Shown here one piece after another: positions 11,259 to 22,592 of a stretch of 64,000 bases of DNA. This DNA is from Limimaricola pyoseonensis (GTDB lineage: Bacteria > Pseudomonadota > Alphaproteobacteria > Rhodobacterales > Rhodobacteraceae), in contig NZ_FNAT01000001.1 of the NCBI RefSeq assembly GCF_900102015.1, forward strand, positions 186,001-250,000, in the 5' to 3' direction. Both the position numbers and the translations under genes were made by a program. Under the pieces are notes generated by a model. That model did not search any database. It had not been told where the DNA came from and saw nothing but the letters and a program-made list of their open reading frames with translations. The first letter of the stretch is position 1. Every line of letters begins with the position of its first letter.

Positions 11259-11747
11259 TCAGCCCTGTCGGACCGCGATCCCCATCTTGCGGATCCGCGC
11301 GCAGAGCGGCTCGGGCAGCGTCGGCATCTCGGCGGTCACGGCGTGCAGCGCCCGCATCTCGGCGACGGCGGCCTCGTTCTCCTCGGGGGTGAAGGGCCGG
11401 TCGGCCCGGGCGAAGCCGCCGATCGAGCGCAGCCCGTCGACCAGGGCGCAGCTGAAGCCATGCGTGAGCCCATGCGCCGCGGCCCGCGCCTGCACGCTGT
11501 CGGGCCCGGTCTCGGGAAGATCTTCCCACCGCACGATGCCCTCGTTGACGAAGCACCAGCGCAGCGCGGTGTCGCGCATGCGCAGGCCCTCCTGCGCATA
11601 GCCCTGGACCCAGCTTTCCGGAAAGCCGTTCAGCGCCAGACGCGGCCCGCCGAAGCCCATGTGAAGCCCGAGAGCGAAGCCTGCCGGAGCAATCTGCTTG
11701 AGATGCGCAAGTGACTGACCGATAATGGTGTCAGATGGCTGGCCCAT
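11259..11747 (-). CDS. LuxR-type autoinducer-binding domain protein lacking an HTH
   Basis: This 162-residue protein consists of an autoinducer-binding domain only; it ends where a LuxR helix-turn-helix would begin. Residues aligning with the AHL pocket of TraR are Trp46, Tyr50, Asp59, Trp74 and Gly97, but the proline that normally follows the aspartate is Thr60. The ATG at 11747 is chosen for the GGAG site upstream and agreement with the paired gene; a longer frame upstream looks non-coding. It is divergent from a full-length LuxR-type regulator at 11873 and upstream of fliG. A signal sponge or heterodimer partner is inference. Confidence 0.8.
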   Translation of the reverse strand: MGQPSDTIIGQSLAHLKQIAPAGFALGLHMGFGGPRLALNGFPESWVQGYAQEGLRMRDTALRWCFVNEGIVRWEDLPETGPDSVQARAAAHGLTHGFSCALVDGLRSIGGFARADRPFTPEENEAAVAEMRALHAVTAEMPTLPEPLCARIRKMGIAVRQG

Positions 11748-11872
11748 ATGCGGATTTCTCCATGTTCGCCGGCACGCCCCGTGAATGTTGCAGGTCCAGG
11801 AAGGGTTCCGAGTACGTAAGGTGCGATGACCGGTACGTCCAGCTATATCACGCCCCGACGTGGGGACATGCG

Positions 11873-12472
11873 ATGAACGCCCGGCCCGAAACCGACGCGC
11901 TCGCGCGGCTGGCTCCGGTCGGCTATTACGTCGCGCTGCGCATCGGCTTCGCATTTCCGCTCGAAGAGATCAATCACCTGCCGTTGCACTGGCGCGAGCT
12001 CTACATGCGCGACGCGATGGTTCTGGACGATCCCGCGATCCGCTGGGCCTATGCCAATGTCGGCGTCGCGCGCTGGAGCGACCTCCACGATCCGCAAGGC
12101 ATCCTGTCGCGCGCGAAGGAGGCGGGGCTGACCTACGGCGCCGTGGCCTCGGTGAGCGAGCCGTCCAGCGGCCTGAGGTCCTACGGGCTCTTCGCCCGCG
12201 CCGACCGGGACTACAACGAGGCCGAGCTGGCGATGCTGCACCGGCTGCTCGACGCGCTCCATGCCGCGAGCGCCCCGCCCGCCAACCTGACCGCCGCCGA
12301 GATCGAGGTGCTGCGCCGGGTCAAGGACGGCTACCGGCTGAAGCAGATCGCGCATGAACTCGGCGTCACCGAAGGCGCGATCAAGCAGCGGCTGAAGAAC
12401 GCCCGGATGAAGCTCGGCGCCAGCACGGCGACGCAGGCGGCGACGCTGGCCTCGAGCTACGGCCTGATCTGA
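11873..12472 (+). CDS. LuxR-family regulator with autoinducer-binding domain
   Basis: This 199-residue regulator has an N-terminal autoinducer-binding domain and a C-terminal LuxR helix-turn-helix. The residues lining the AHL pocket in TraR are all present: Trp40, Tyr44, Asp53-Pro54, Trp68 and Gly89. The HTH (about 138-195) includes LTAAEIEVLRRVKDGY and QIAHELGVTEGAIKQRL. The ATG at 11873 is preceded by GGGGAC; the frame is open further upstream, but that part does not resemble the family. No luxI-type synthase is in the window, so it is a LuxR solo here. Its promoter faces that of the HTH-less homologue. Confidence 0.88.
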   Translation: MNARPETDALARLAPVGYYVALRIGFAFPLEEINHLPLHWRELYMRDAMVLDDPAIRWAYANVGVARWSDLHDPQGILSRAKEAGLTYGAVASVSEPSSGLRSYGLFARADRDYNEAELAMLHRLLDALHAASAPPANLTAAEIEVLRRVKDGYRLKQIAHELGVTEGAIKQRLKNARMKLGASTATQAATLASSYGLI

Positions 12473-12514
12473 GCGGGATGGCGACGGGCCGGGGGCCCGC
12501 CGCCGAAGGCTGCC

Positions 12515-13816
<1,302 letters not shown>

Positions 13817-13916
13817 CGGCGGCCCTTTCGGCTTGGGAGGCGGGGATGGCCGGGGTCATAGAGCCCCGGCCGGCCGCGCACAAGCCGCCGATCTGACGCC
13901 GCGGAACCGCGCCGCG

Positions 13917-14768
13917 TCAGTAGCCGATCAGCTGCGGCGCGAGGCTGCCCGAATAGGTGCCGTAGGTCGCGCAGATCCCGGCCGCGGCGATCGCCGCGCT
14001 GCGCAGCCGCGTGCCGTCGCGCCGCAGCTTGAGGCCGAAGAAGCTGCGCACCGGTTCGCGCGGGGCGTCGGGGTCGCGCAGCGCCTCGCGGATCTCGTAC
14101 ATCTCGCGCAGCGTGTGATGCGCCATGGCGGGGGCGTCGTTGGCGGGCATCACCTCGGCGGTCTCGGGCCGCAGCCGGCGCGGCCGCTCGGTGCGGTAGG
14201 TGGGACGCTGCGGCCGCCGCGGGCGGGGCCGGCGCGCGGGCACCTCGGGCGCCAGCTCGGAGACCTGCTCGGCGGTCTCGGCATCGAAGCGCGCCAGCAT
14301 GCGATCGATGTCCTCGGGGCTGGTGTGCAGCCCCGGCCGCGCCGGATCGAGCCCCGGGAGCTCGTCGACCATGCGGTCGATCAGCTCGACCGAGGCGATC
14401 TCGGTGCTGCTTTTCCACAGCATCCGGTCCGACATGAAGCGGGCGTTGATGCGGTCGGCGAGCAGCCTCGCGATCTGGCCCTGGTGCTGGGCGATGCCGC
14501 TGTCGCAGCTGCCGCCGGCATCGGCGCCGACGCCGATCGTCAGGCAGGCGCCGTAACGGCCGGGCAGGCGGTCGGTGAAGGCGAGGATGATCCGGGCATT
14601 GTCGAGTTCGAAGATCGCGATATCCTCGTGATCCCAGCTCAGCCCGCAGTCGCGCGCGGGGCAGTCGTTGAGCGCCGCCCTCAGGTCGGCGACGAGAGCC
14701 GTGAAATCGAGGTCCGGGGCGCTGCGAAATAACAGCTGGGCCACGGTACTGGTGATCGGGTCTGGCAT
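13917..14768 (-). CDS. Conserved-looking hypothetical protein
   Basis: A 283-residue protein I do not recognise. It has no signal peptide or membrane segment in the first half. Residues 1-150 look like a compact alpha/beta domain (AQLLFRSAPDLDFTALVADL, then DHEDIAIFEL and ILAFTDRLPG). Residues 175-205 are an Arg/Pro-rich linker ([13 protein letters not shown]), and the C-terminus carries a weak hydrophobic stretch (AAIAAAGICATYGTYSG). The ATG at 14768 has GGAG eight bases upstream; the longer open frame above it is rejected. It lies upstream of purB on the same strand, 100 bases apart, and could share a transcript. Confidence 0.65.
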   Translation of the reverse strand: MPDPITSTVAQLLFRSAPDLDFTALVADLRAALNDCPARDCGLSWDHEDIAIFELDNARIILAFTDRLPGRYGACLTIGVGADAGGSCDSGIAQHQGQIARLLADRINARFMSDRMLWKSSTEIASVELIDRMVDELPGLDPARPGLHTSPEDIDRMLARFDAETAEQVSELAPEVPARRPRPRRPQRPTYRTERPRRLRPETAEVMPANDAPAMAHHTLREMYEIREALRDPDAPREPVRSFFGLKLRRDGTRLRSAAIAAAGICATYGTYSGSLAPQLIGY

Positions 14769-14944
14769 GACCGGTCTCCAAGATGAGTCGGCTCGTTGGC
14801 CGCGTGAGTGATTGCGGCCAGTAGGGGCACGAAATGTGGTCCCCGAAGGTGCAAAACGGGGTATTTGAATGGATGCCGTGGCGCTTTGCGCCGCCTTCGC
14901 GCCGCATTGTGGCGGGATTGCCGCGGTGAAGGCCAAAATGTGAA

Positions 14945-14966
14945 AGGGGCGCCCGAAGGCGCCCCT
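14945..14966 (-). terminator. Intrinsic terminator downstream of glnA
   Basis: AGGGGCGCC (14945-14953) pairs with GGCGCCCCT (14958-14966) around CGAA. On the minus strand it lies about 30 bases after the glnA stop and is followed by TTTCACATTTT. Confidence 0.75.
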
Positions 14967-14997
14967 TGCGTGGTCCGCAGGCCGCGGTGGGTGCGGC

Positions 14998-16404
<1,407 letters not shown>

Positions 16405-16465
16405 GTGCCTGTTTCCCTGTGGTCCTGTTTCGTGGACGGGCCGGTGGCCCGTGGCGCGCGCCGCG

Positions 16466-16918
<453 letters not shown>

Positions 16919-16944
16919 CTAAATTTTGTGCAGGTTGGTGCGAC

Positions 16945-18501
16945 ATGCGGCAGATTGAGAAAGTCGGAGCCCCTGACGAGGCGGAAACTGCCTGCTCGGC
17001 GGGCAGTCTCGAGGGCAGGGCGCTGCTGACGGCGGCGCAGATGCGGGCTGCGGAGCAGGAGGCGATCGCCGCCGGCACGACCGGCGCCGCGCTGATGGAG
17101 CGGGCCGGGGCCGAGACGGTCGCCGCGCTCCTCGCGCATTGGCCGGACCTGGCCGCGGGCCCCGGGCGCGCGGCGGTGCTGTGCGGCCCGGGCGGCAATG
17201 GCGGCGACGGCTACGTCGTGGCCCGCCTCCTGCGGGCGCGCGGCTGGGAGGTGCGGCTGCACGCGCTGGCGCCCGCGACGCAGGCGGACGCGAAGGCGCA
17301 GGCCGAGGGCTGGGCGCGCATCGGTGCGATCGGGGACTGGGCCGATGCGGCGGGCGCGGTCGCGCAGGCCGACCTCGTCATCGACGCCCTGTTCGGAACC
17401 GGCCTCGCCCGGCCGCTGGGCGACGAGGTCGCCCCGGTCATCGCGGCGATGCGGGGCCGCCGGGTCCTCGCCGTCGACCTGCCCTCGGGGCTGTGCTCGG
17501 ACAGCGGCCGGGTGATCGGCACGCATTGCGTCGAGGCCGATCTGACGGTGGGTTTCCACGCGCCCAAGGCCGGGCAGGTGCTGGATCGCGGCCCCGCGCA
17601 ATGCGGGGCTCTCGCGCTGCGCGATATCGGCCTGGCCGAAGGCGATGCCGTGGCCCGGATCACCGCCGCGCCGCAGGGGCTCGGCAAGCGCGCCGGCCAC
17701 AAATACGGCCATGGCCATGCGCTGGTGCTGGCCGGCGGGCCGGGGCGGGGCGGCGCGGTGCGCATGGCGGCGCAGGCCGCGCTGCGCATCGGCGCCGGAC
17801 TGGTGACGCTAGGCTGTCCGCCGGCCGCCTTGCAGGAGAACGCCGCCCGGCTCGATGCGGTCATGCTGCGGCCGCTGCGCGATGCCGGCGCGCTGCAGGA
17901 CATGCTCGGCGACGCGCGGCTGAACGCGCTCTGCCTCGGGCCCGGCCTCGGCGTCGACCGCGCGGGCGATCTCGTCGCCGCCGCGCTGTCGGCCCGCCGG
18001 GCCACGCTGCTCGATGCCGACGCGCTCACCGCCATCGCCGAACAGGAAGAACTGGCAGGGCAGCTGCACGACGCCTGCCTGCTGACGCCGCATGACGGCG
18101 AGTTCGCGCGGCTCTGCCCGGACCTCTCTGACAGGCTACGGGGTGACGCGACCTCCGGGCCGGCCTTCTCGCGCATCGACGCGGCTGCGGCGGCGGCGCG
18201 CCGGCTGGGGGCCGTGGTGCTGCTCAAGGGGCCGGACACGGTCATCGCCGCGCCGGACGGGCGGGTGGCCGTCAATGCCGGCGTCTATGACCGCGCGGCC
18301 CCGTGGCTGGCCACCGCCGGGGCGGGGGACGTGCTGTCGGGGATCTGCTGCGGCCTGATGGCGCGGGGCTTCGCGCCCTATGAGGCGGCCTGCGCCGGGG
18401 CCTGGCTGCATGTCGCGGCGGCGCGCCGCTTCGGCCCCGGCCTGATCGCCGAGGATCTGCCCGCGACCTTGCCCGCCGTGCTGCGGCAGCTGCTTTCCTG
18501 A
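16945..18501 (+). CDS. nnrD: Bifunctional NAD(P)H-hydrate epimerase and dehydratase
   Basis: A 518-residue fusion that repairs damaged NAD(P)H hydrates. The N-terminal YjeF_N epimerase domain (about 25-220) contains CGPGGNGGDGYVVARLL and DALFGTGLARPL. The C-terminal ribokinase-like dehydratase domain (about 235-515) contains KYGHGHALVLAGGPG, LTPHDGEFARL and the nucleotide-binding ATAGAGDVLSGI. Fusion of both activities is standard in bacteria. The ATG at 16945 has only a weak ribosome binding site, and the first 25 residues are poorly conserved in type, so a downstream start is possible. Confidence 0.93.
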   Translation: MRQIEKVGAPDEAETACSAGSLEGRALLTAAQMRAAEQEAIAAGTTGAALMERAGAETVAALLAHWPDLAAGPGRAAVLCGPGGNGGDGYVVARLLRARGWEVRLHALAPATQADAKAQAEGWARIGAIGDWADAAGAVAQADLVIDALFGTGLARPLGDEVAPVIAAMRGRRVLAVDLPSGLCSDSGRVIGTHCVEADLTVGFHAPKAGQVLDRGPAQCGALALRDIGLAEGDAVARITAAPQGLGKRAGHKYGHGHALVLAGGPGRGGAVRMAAQAALRIGAGLVTLGCPPAALQENAARLDAVMLRPLRDAGALQDMLGDARLNALCLGPGLGVDRAGDLVAAALSARRATLLDADALTAIAEQEELAGQLHDACLLTPHDGEFARLCPDLSDRLRGDATSGPAFSRIDAAAAAARRLGAVVLLKGPDTVIAAPDGRVAVNAGVYDRAAPWLATAGAGDVLSGICCGLMARGFAPYEAACAGAWLHVAAARRFGPGLIAEDLPATLPAVLRQLLS

Positions 18502-18615
18502 GGCCCGAATGGTGCCGTAGCGGAGCGTGTGTTTTTCCCGTGGCGCGCCGCGTCGGGCTTTGCTAGACAGCGCCAGAATTTCACGGGGGGCCGTTCCGCC
18601 CCTCACGGAAGACAT

Positions 18616-18700
18616 GCGGGTGTGGCGGAACTGGTAGACGCACCAGATTTAGGTTCTGGCGCCGCGAGGCGTGGGGGTTCGAGTCCCTTCACCCGCACCA
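18616..18700 (+). tRNA. tRNA-Leu (anticodon UAG)
   Basis: An 85-base gene with GCGGGTG/CACCCGC acceptor ends, an anticodon arm CCAGA-TTTAGGT-TCTGG giving anticodon UAG for CUN leucine codons, the long variable arm of class II tRNAs, a T arm with GTTCGAGTC, and an encoded 3' CCA. It lies 28 bases before tig and may be cotranscribed with it. Confidence 0.97.
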
Positions 18701-18728
18701 TGAAACGACTGAGAAAGAAGGACGACAG

Positions 18729-20057
18729 ATGCAGGTCACCGAGACCCTCAACGACGGCCTGAAGCGCGGCTACACGATCACGCTGCCGGCCGCCGAGCTG
18801 GACGCCAAGGTCCAGGAGAAGCTGGTCGAGGCCCAGCCCGAGATCGCCATGAAGGGCTTCCGCAAGGGCAAGGTGCCGCTGTCGCTGCTCAAGAAGCAGT
18901 TCGGCCAGCGCCTGCTCGGCGAAGCCATGCAGGAAAGCATCGACGGCGCGCTCAACAACCACATGGAAGAGACCGGCGACCGCCCCGCCATGCAGCCCGA
19001 GGTCAAGATGACCAACGAGGACTGGAAGGAAGGCGACGACGTCGAGGTCACCGTGGCCTACGAGAAGCTGCCCGAGATCCCCGAGACCGACTTCTCGGGC
19101 ATCGAGATCGAGCGCCTGAAGGTCGCCGCCGACGACGCCGCGATCGACGAGGCGCTGGGCAACCTCGCCGAGACCGCGCAGAACTTCGAGGACAAGGACG
19201 GCGCGGCCGAAGAGGGCGACCAGGTCGTGATCGACTTCGTCGGCAAGATCGACGGCGAGGCCTTCGAGGGCGGCGCCGCCGAGGATTACCCGCTGGTTCT
19301 GGGCTCGAACTCCTTCATCCCCGGCTTCGAGGATGGCCTCAAGGGCGTGAAGGCCGGCGACGACAAGAACGTCGAGGTCAACTTCCCCGAGGACTACCAG
19401 GCCCAGAACCTGGCCGGCAAGGCCGCCGTGTTCGAGTGCAAGGTCAAGGCCGTCAAGGCCCCGCAGAAGGCCGAGATCGACGACGAGCTGGCCAAGAAGT
19501 TCGGCGCCGAGGACCTCGCCGCGCTGAAGGCGCAGATCGCCGAGCGTCTCGAGGCCGAGTATTCGGGTGCCTCGCGCGCCGTCGCCAAGCGCCGTCTGCT
19601 CGACATCCTCGACGAGAAGGTGTCGTTCGAGCTGCCGCCGAGCCTGGTCGAGGCCGAGGCCAAGCAGATCGCGCACCAGCTCTACCACGAGGAGCACCCG
19701 GAAGATCACGGCCATGACCATGGCGAGATCGAGCCGACCGACGAGCACAACAAGCTCGCCGAGCGCCGCGTGAAGCTCGGCCTGCTGCTGGCCGAGATCG
19801 GCCAGAAGGCCGACGTCAAGGTCACCGACCAGGAGCTGACCCAGGCGATCCTCAACCAGGCGCGCCAGTATCGCGGCCAGGAGCGGCAGTTCTTCGAGTT
19901 CGTGCAGAACAACCCGCAGATGCGCCAGCAGATCCAGGCCCCGATCTTCGAGGACAAGGTCATCGACCACATCTTCGAGCAGGCCAAGGTCGACGAGAAG
20001 GAGGTCTCCAAGGAGGATCTCCAGAAGGCCGTCGAGGCGCTCGAGGACGAGGCGTAA
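18729..20057 (+). CDS. tig: Trigger factor
   Basis: This 442-residue ribosome-associated chaperone and peptidyl-prolyl isomerase binds nascent chains at the exit tunnel. The ribosome-docking loop reads [18 protein letters not shown] near residues 40-58. The FKBP-type domain (about 155-240) contains [20 protein letters not shown], and a long helical C-terminal domain follows. A histidine-rich acidic insertion ([14 protein letters not shown], about residues 319-332) interrupts that domain and could bind metal. The AAGAAGGA site before the ATG is strong. Confidence 0.97.
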   Translation: MQVTETLNDGLKRGYTITLPAAELDAKVQEKLVEAQPEIAMKGFRKGKVPLSLLKKQFGQRLLGEAMQESIDGALNNHMEETGDRPAMQPEVKMTNEDWKEGDDVEVTVAYEKLPEIPETDFSGIEIERLKVAADDAAIDEALGNLAETAQNFEDKDGAAEEGDQVVIDFVGKIDGEAFEGGAAEDYPLVLGSNSFIPGFEDGLKGVKAGDDKNVEVNFPEDYQAQNLAGKAAVFECKVKAVKAPQKAEIDDELAKKFGAEDLAALKAQIAERLEAEYSGASRAVAKRRLLDILDEKVSFELPPSLVEAEAKQIAHQLYHEEHPEDHGHDHGEIEPTDEHNKLAERRVKLGLLLAEIGQKADVKVTDQELTQAILNQARQYRGQERQFFEFVQNNPQMRQQIQAPIFEDKVIDHIFEQAKVDEKEVSKEDLQKAVEALEDEA

Positions 20058-20083
20058 GCCTCTTCCCCATCGCGATCACGCGA

Positions 20084-20109
20084 AAGGGCCGCCCCTCGGG
20101 GCGGCCCTT
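20084..20109. terminator. Intrinsic terminator between tig and the VOC gene
   Basis: AAGGGCCGCCCC (20084-20095) pairs with GGGGCGGCCCTT (20098-20109), a 12-base-pair arm pair with a tight loop. It lies between two convergent genes and can serve both; the plus strand continues with GTCGTTT. Confidence 0.75.
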
Positions 20110-20146
20110 GTCGTTTGCGGCGTCGCGTGCCGCGTCCGTCGCGGGA

Positions 20147-20644
20147 TCAGCTGTAGGCGCCGGCCGAGTAGGTCAGCTCGTAGCTGTGGCTGTAGATCTC
20201 GAACACCACGCCGAACGGATCCTCGACATAGCACATGCGGTAGGGCTTCTCGCCGGGGAAGTACTCGCGGATCGGCATGCGCTGCTTGCCGCCCGCGGCG
20301 ACGATCTTCTCGACCAGCCCCTCGACGTCCGGGTCCTGGATCGCGAAGTGGAAGGTGCCGTGGCGGCGGAAGTCGAGGTTGTCGTCGGGGGCGTAGTTGC
20401 CGTCGAACTCGAACAGCTCCAGCCCGATCCGGTCGGCGGTGGCGAGATGCGCGATGCGCAGCCGGTTCCAGCCCGGCCCGAGCACGTCGGTGCACATCCG
20501 GCCGATGTCGCTGTCATCCTCCTCGACCGGGGTCGGCTGCATGATGACGTAGAGCCCGAGCACCTCGGTGTAGAATTTCACCGCGGCGTCGAGGTCGGGC
20601 ACGGACAGGCCGATATGCGAAAAGGTCCTGGGGGTGGGGTGCAT
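20147..20644 (-). CDS. VOC family (glyoxalase/dioxygenase-fold) protein
   Basis: This 165-residue protein has two beta-alpha-beta-beta-beta modules of the vicinal oxygen chelate fold. Candidate metal ligands are His10 in SHIGLS, the Glu in GLELFEF, the His in GTFHFAI and the Glu in VVFEIYSH, so it probably binds a divalent metal. Typical family members are lactoylglutathione lyases, dioxygenases and resistance proteins; the substrate is not predictable. It is divergent from a LysR-type regulator 99 bases away, which probably controls it. Confidence 0.85.
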   Translation of the reverse strand: MHPTPRTFSHIGLSVPDLDAAVKFYTEVLGLYVIMQPTPVEEDDSDIGRMCTDVLGPGWNRLRIAHLATADRIGLELFEFDGNYAPDDNLDFRRHGTFHFAIQDPDVEGLVEKIVAAGGKQRMPIREYFPGEKPYRMCYVEDPFGVVFEIYSHSYELTYSAGAYS

Positions 20645-20704
20645 GGCACGCTCCTTCTTGCTGGTTCACGACGGATCTAGGAGCATGGCCCTCGCATTTG
20701 AAAT

Positions 20705-20738
20705 TATCATTTCTCATCCATATCATAACGAAATGGTA
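20705..20738. promoter_or_regulatory. Candidate LysR operator in the divergent VOC/lysR gap
   Basis: TATCATTTC (20705-20713) and GAAATGGTA (20730-20738) form an 8-of-9 inverted repeat spaced by 16 bases. It sits in an A+T-rich patch that stands out from the surrounding GC-rich DNA, just upstream of the lysR ATG. This suits an autoregulatory LysR-type site; it is a prediction only. Confidence 0.45.
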
Positions 20739-20743
20739 TCATC

Positions 20744-21634
20744 ATGCTGAACGCCGGATGGCTCGAGACCTTCGCGACGCTGTGCGAGACGGGGCATTTC
20801 ACCCGCGCGGCCGAGCGGCTGAACATGACCCAGCCCGGCGTGTCGCAGCAGGTCCGCAAGCTCGAGCGGCAGGTCGGGCAGGCGCTGCTGACGAGGGAGG
20901 GCAAGGGCTTCCTGCTGACGCCGGCGGGCGAGGCGGTCTTTGCCATGGCGCGGGCGCGGCGGGCCGAGGAGCGCCGCCTGCGCGAGACGATCCGCGCCGA
21001 CGACCCGGGCCGCGGGGCGGTGGCCGTGGCCTCGTCGGGCAGCTTCGCCATGGCGCTGCAGCCCGCGCTCTGGGCCGAGCTGCGGCAGGCGCCGGGGCTG
21101 TCGGTCCGGCTTGAGGCGGCGCCGCAGAGCAGCGTGCTCGACGGCGTGTCGGAGGGGCGGTTCGATCTGGGCGTAACCGACCATTCTCCGGGCCACCCGC
21201 GGCTCGAGGCCGAGCTGATCGGCCGCGAGGCGCTGTGCCTGCTGCTGCCGGCGGGACATGAGGGCCCGGTCCGCTTCGCCGATCTCGAGGCGCGCGGCTT
21301 CATCGCCCATCCCGATGGCTGGCTCTATGCCGACGAGCTGTTTCCGGAGAACTTTCCCGACGAGTTCCGCGGGGCGGAGCAGCTGCGGGTGCGCGCCGTC
21401 GTCAACCAGATCGGCCAGATTCCGGCCCCGGTCGCGGCGGGGGTGGGCTACACGCTGCTGCCGCGCAGCGGGGTCGAGGCCTATCCGGGGCGTGATCGGC
21501 TCACGCTGGCCTGCCTGCCGCGGCCGCGTCACCGCGAACTGTGGCTGGTGCGGCGGCGGGGGCGGGCGATGCCGGCGCGGGTCGAGCGCATCGCCGAGCT
21601 GCTCAGGGCGACCGCCGGGCGGCTCGACCCCTGA
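20744..21634 (+). CDS. LysR-family transcriptional regulator
   Basis: This 296-residue regulator has an N-terminal winged HTH (about 1-65: LETFATLCETGHFTRAAERL, then MTQPGVSQQVRKLE) and a C-terminal substrate-binding-like effector domain (about 88-290). It is transcribed away from the VOC gene, the classical arrangement for a LysR regulator and its target. The effector is unknown. A strong hairpin terminator follows. The ATG at 20744 begins five bases after the A+T-rich dyad, so the 5' leader must be short. Confidence 0.9.
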   Translation: MLNAGWLETFATLCETGHFTRAAERLNMTQPGVSQQVRKLERQVGQALLTREGKGFLLTPAGEAVFAMARARRAEERRLRETIRADDPGRGAVAVASSGSFAMALQPALWAELRQAPGLSVRLEAAPQSSVLDGVSEGRFDLGVTDHSPGHPRLEAELIGREALCLLLPAGHEGPVRFADLEARGFIAHPDGWLYADELFPENFPDEFRGAEQLRVRAVVNQIGQIPAPVAAGVGYTLLPRSGVEAYPGRDRLTLACLPRPRHRELWLVRRRGRAMPARVERIAELLRATAGRLDP

Positions 21635-21637
21635 CGC

Positions 21638-21669
21638 GAGAGGGGCGCCCCGGATGGGGCGCCCCTCTC
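21638..21669. terminator. Intrinsic terminator between lysR and the DUF882 gene
   Basis: A perfect 14-base-pair stem (21638-21651 with 21656-21669) encloses a GGAT loop. The two flanking genes are convergent, so it can stop both transcripts. T tracts are weak on both sides. Confidence 0.75.
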
Positions 21670-21702
21670 AACCTGTGCAGCAGGTCATCGAAATCGGTGG
21701 GC

Positions 21703-22275
21703 TCAGCTGCCCCAGCTGCGGACCGGGCCGCAATCCATGTGCACGAAGCCCGAGCGCGAGTAGCTGCCCACGCCGCCGGCCTTGCAGGCGGCGGCCGCGC
21801 GCGCCATCTGGCCGACGCTGCGGCTCGACAGCCGCAGGTCCGCGGCCTGGCCCTTCAGGTGCAGGGAATTCTTGGCCACGCCAGAGGAGCGGCGGCGCAG
21901 CATCGCGTTGGTCGCGGGCGAACGGTAGCCCGAGAGCAGCATGTAGGGTTCGTCGCTTTCCAGCAGGGCATGGCTCGCGGCCATGATGTCGACCGTGCGG
22001 CTGTCGATGTTCAGCACCTGGTCGTTGCGCCAGTCGCGCATGAAGACGGTGATCTCGCGCAGCGCCTCGGCGATGTACTCGCCCTCGATCCAGTAGATCG
22101 TGTCGATGCTCTCGCCGGTCCGCTCCGAGTACATCTGCAGCCGCCGCACGTCGCCGGCGCGTCGCAGGAAGCCTGCCGCATTGGAATAGGTGGGGGCCGC
22201 GGTGACCGCCGTGGCCGCGAACGCACCAAGGAGACCGCGGCGGGTCATGCCCGTCGTGCAAATTTTGTTCATCAT
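21703..22275 (-). CDS. DUF882/YcbK-type peptidase M15 family protein
   Basis: A 190-residue exported protein with a Tat-like N-terminus (MTRRGLLGAFAATA, about residues 10-23) and a DUF882 domain of the M15 (VanY/DacA-like) metallopeptidase superfamily. Candidate zinc ligands are the His and Asp in SLHLKGQAADLR and the His in FVHMDCG; the segment LLSGYRSPATNAML is also typical. It probably acts on periplasmic peptidoglycan. It is divergent from an L,D-transpeptidase gene, and the same pair is adjacent in Escherichia coli as ycbK-ycbB, which supports a linked envelope role. Confidence 0.88.
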   Translation of the reverse strand: MMNKICTTGMTRRGLLGAFAATAVTAAPTYSNAAGFLRRAGDVRRLQMYSERTGESIDTIYWIEGEYIAEALREITVFMRDWRNDQVLNIDSRTVDIMAASHALLESDEPYMLLSGYRSPATNAMLRRRSSGVAKNSLHLKGQAADLRLSSRSVGQMARAAAACKAGGVGSYSRSGFVHMDCGPVRSWGS

Positions 22276-22304
22276 GTGAGCGCCTGTCCCGTCGCTTACC
22301 TGTG

Positions 22305-22331
22305 GTCCGCATTTGCGCGGACGTTTTTTTT
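22305..22331 (+). terminator. Orphan intrinsic terminator in the DUF882/ldt divergent gap
   Basis: GTCCGC (22305-22310) pairs with GCGGAC (22317-22322), followed one base later by eight T residues (22324-22331). On the plus strand this is a textbook terminator, yet no plus-strand gene ends here. It lies 260 bases before the L,D-transpeptidase start. It may end a short upstream RNA or act as an attenuator. The rest of this 317-base gap shows no clear coding frame. Confidence 0.6.
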
Positions 22332-22592
22332 GCCATCCATCCCCAGAGGCAGGCCCTCTATCGCATGAGCGCCGTTTTCGACCAATACCGGTTATCGGCT
22401 AACAACGTGAAGATTCCGAAAATCGGCGGGAACTTGCCCACGCGGCGGCGCATTTCCTCCTTGGGCGGCTGGATTGCGGCCCATTTGCCACGCCTGTCGC
22501 CTGCCCGCCCGGATCCGATGGTGCCGCGAAAATCCGGCCCCTATCACTGGTTCCGAGCCCCGACAGGGCACTGCTCAAACGACGGTTGTTCC

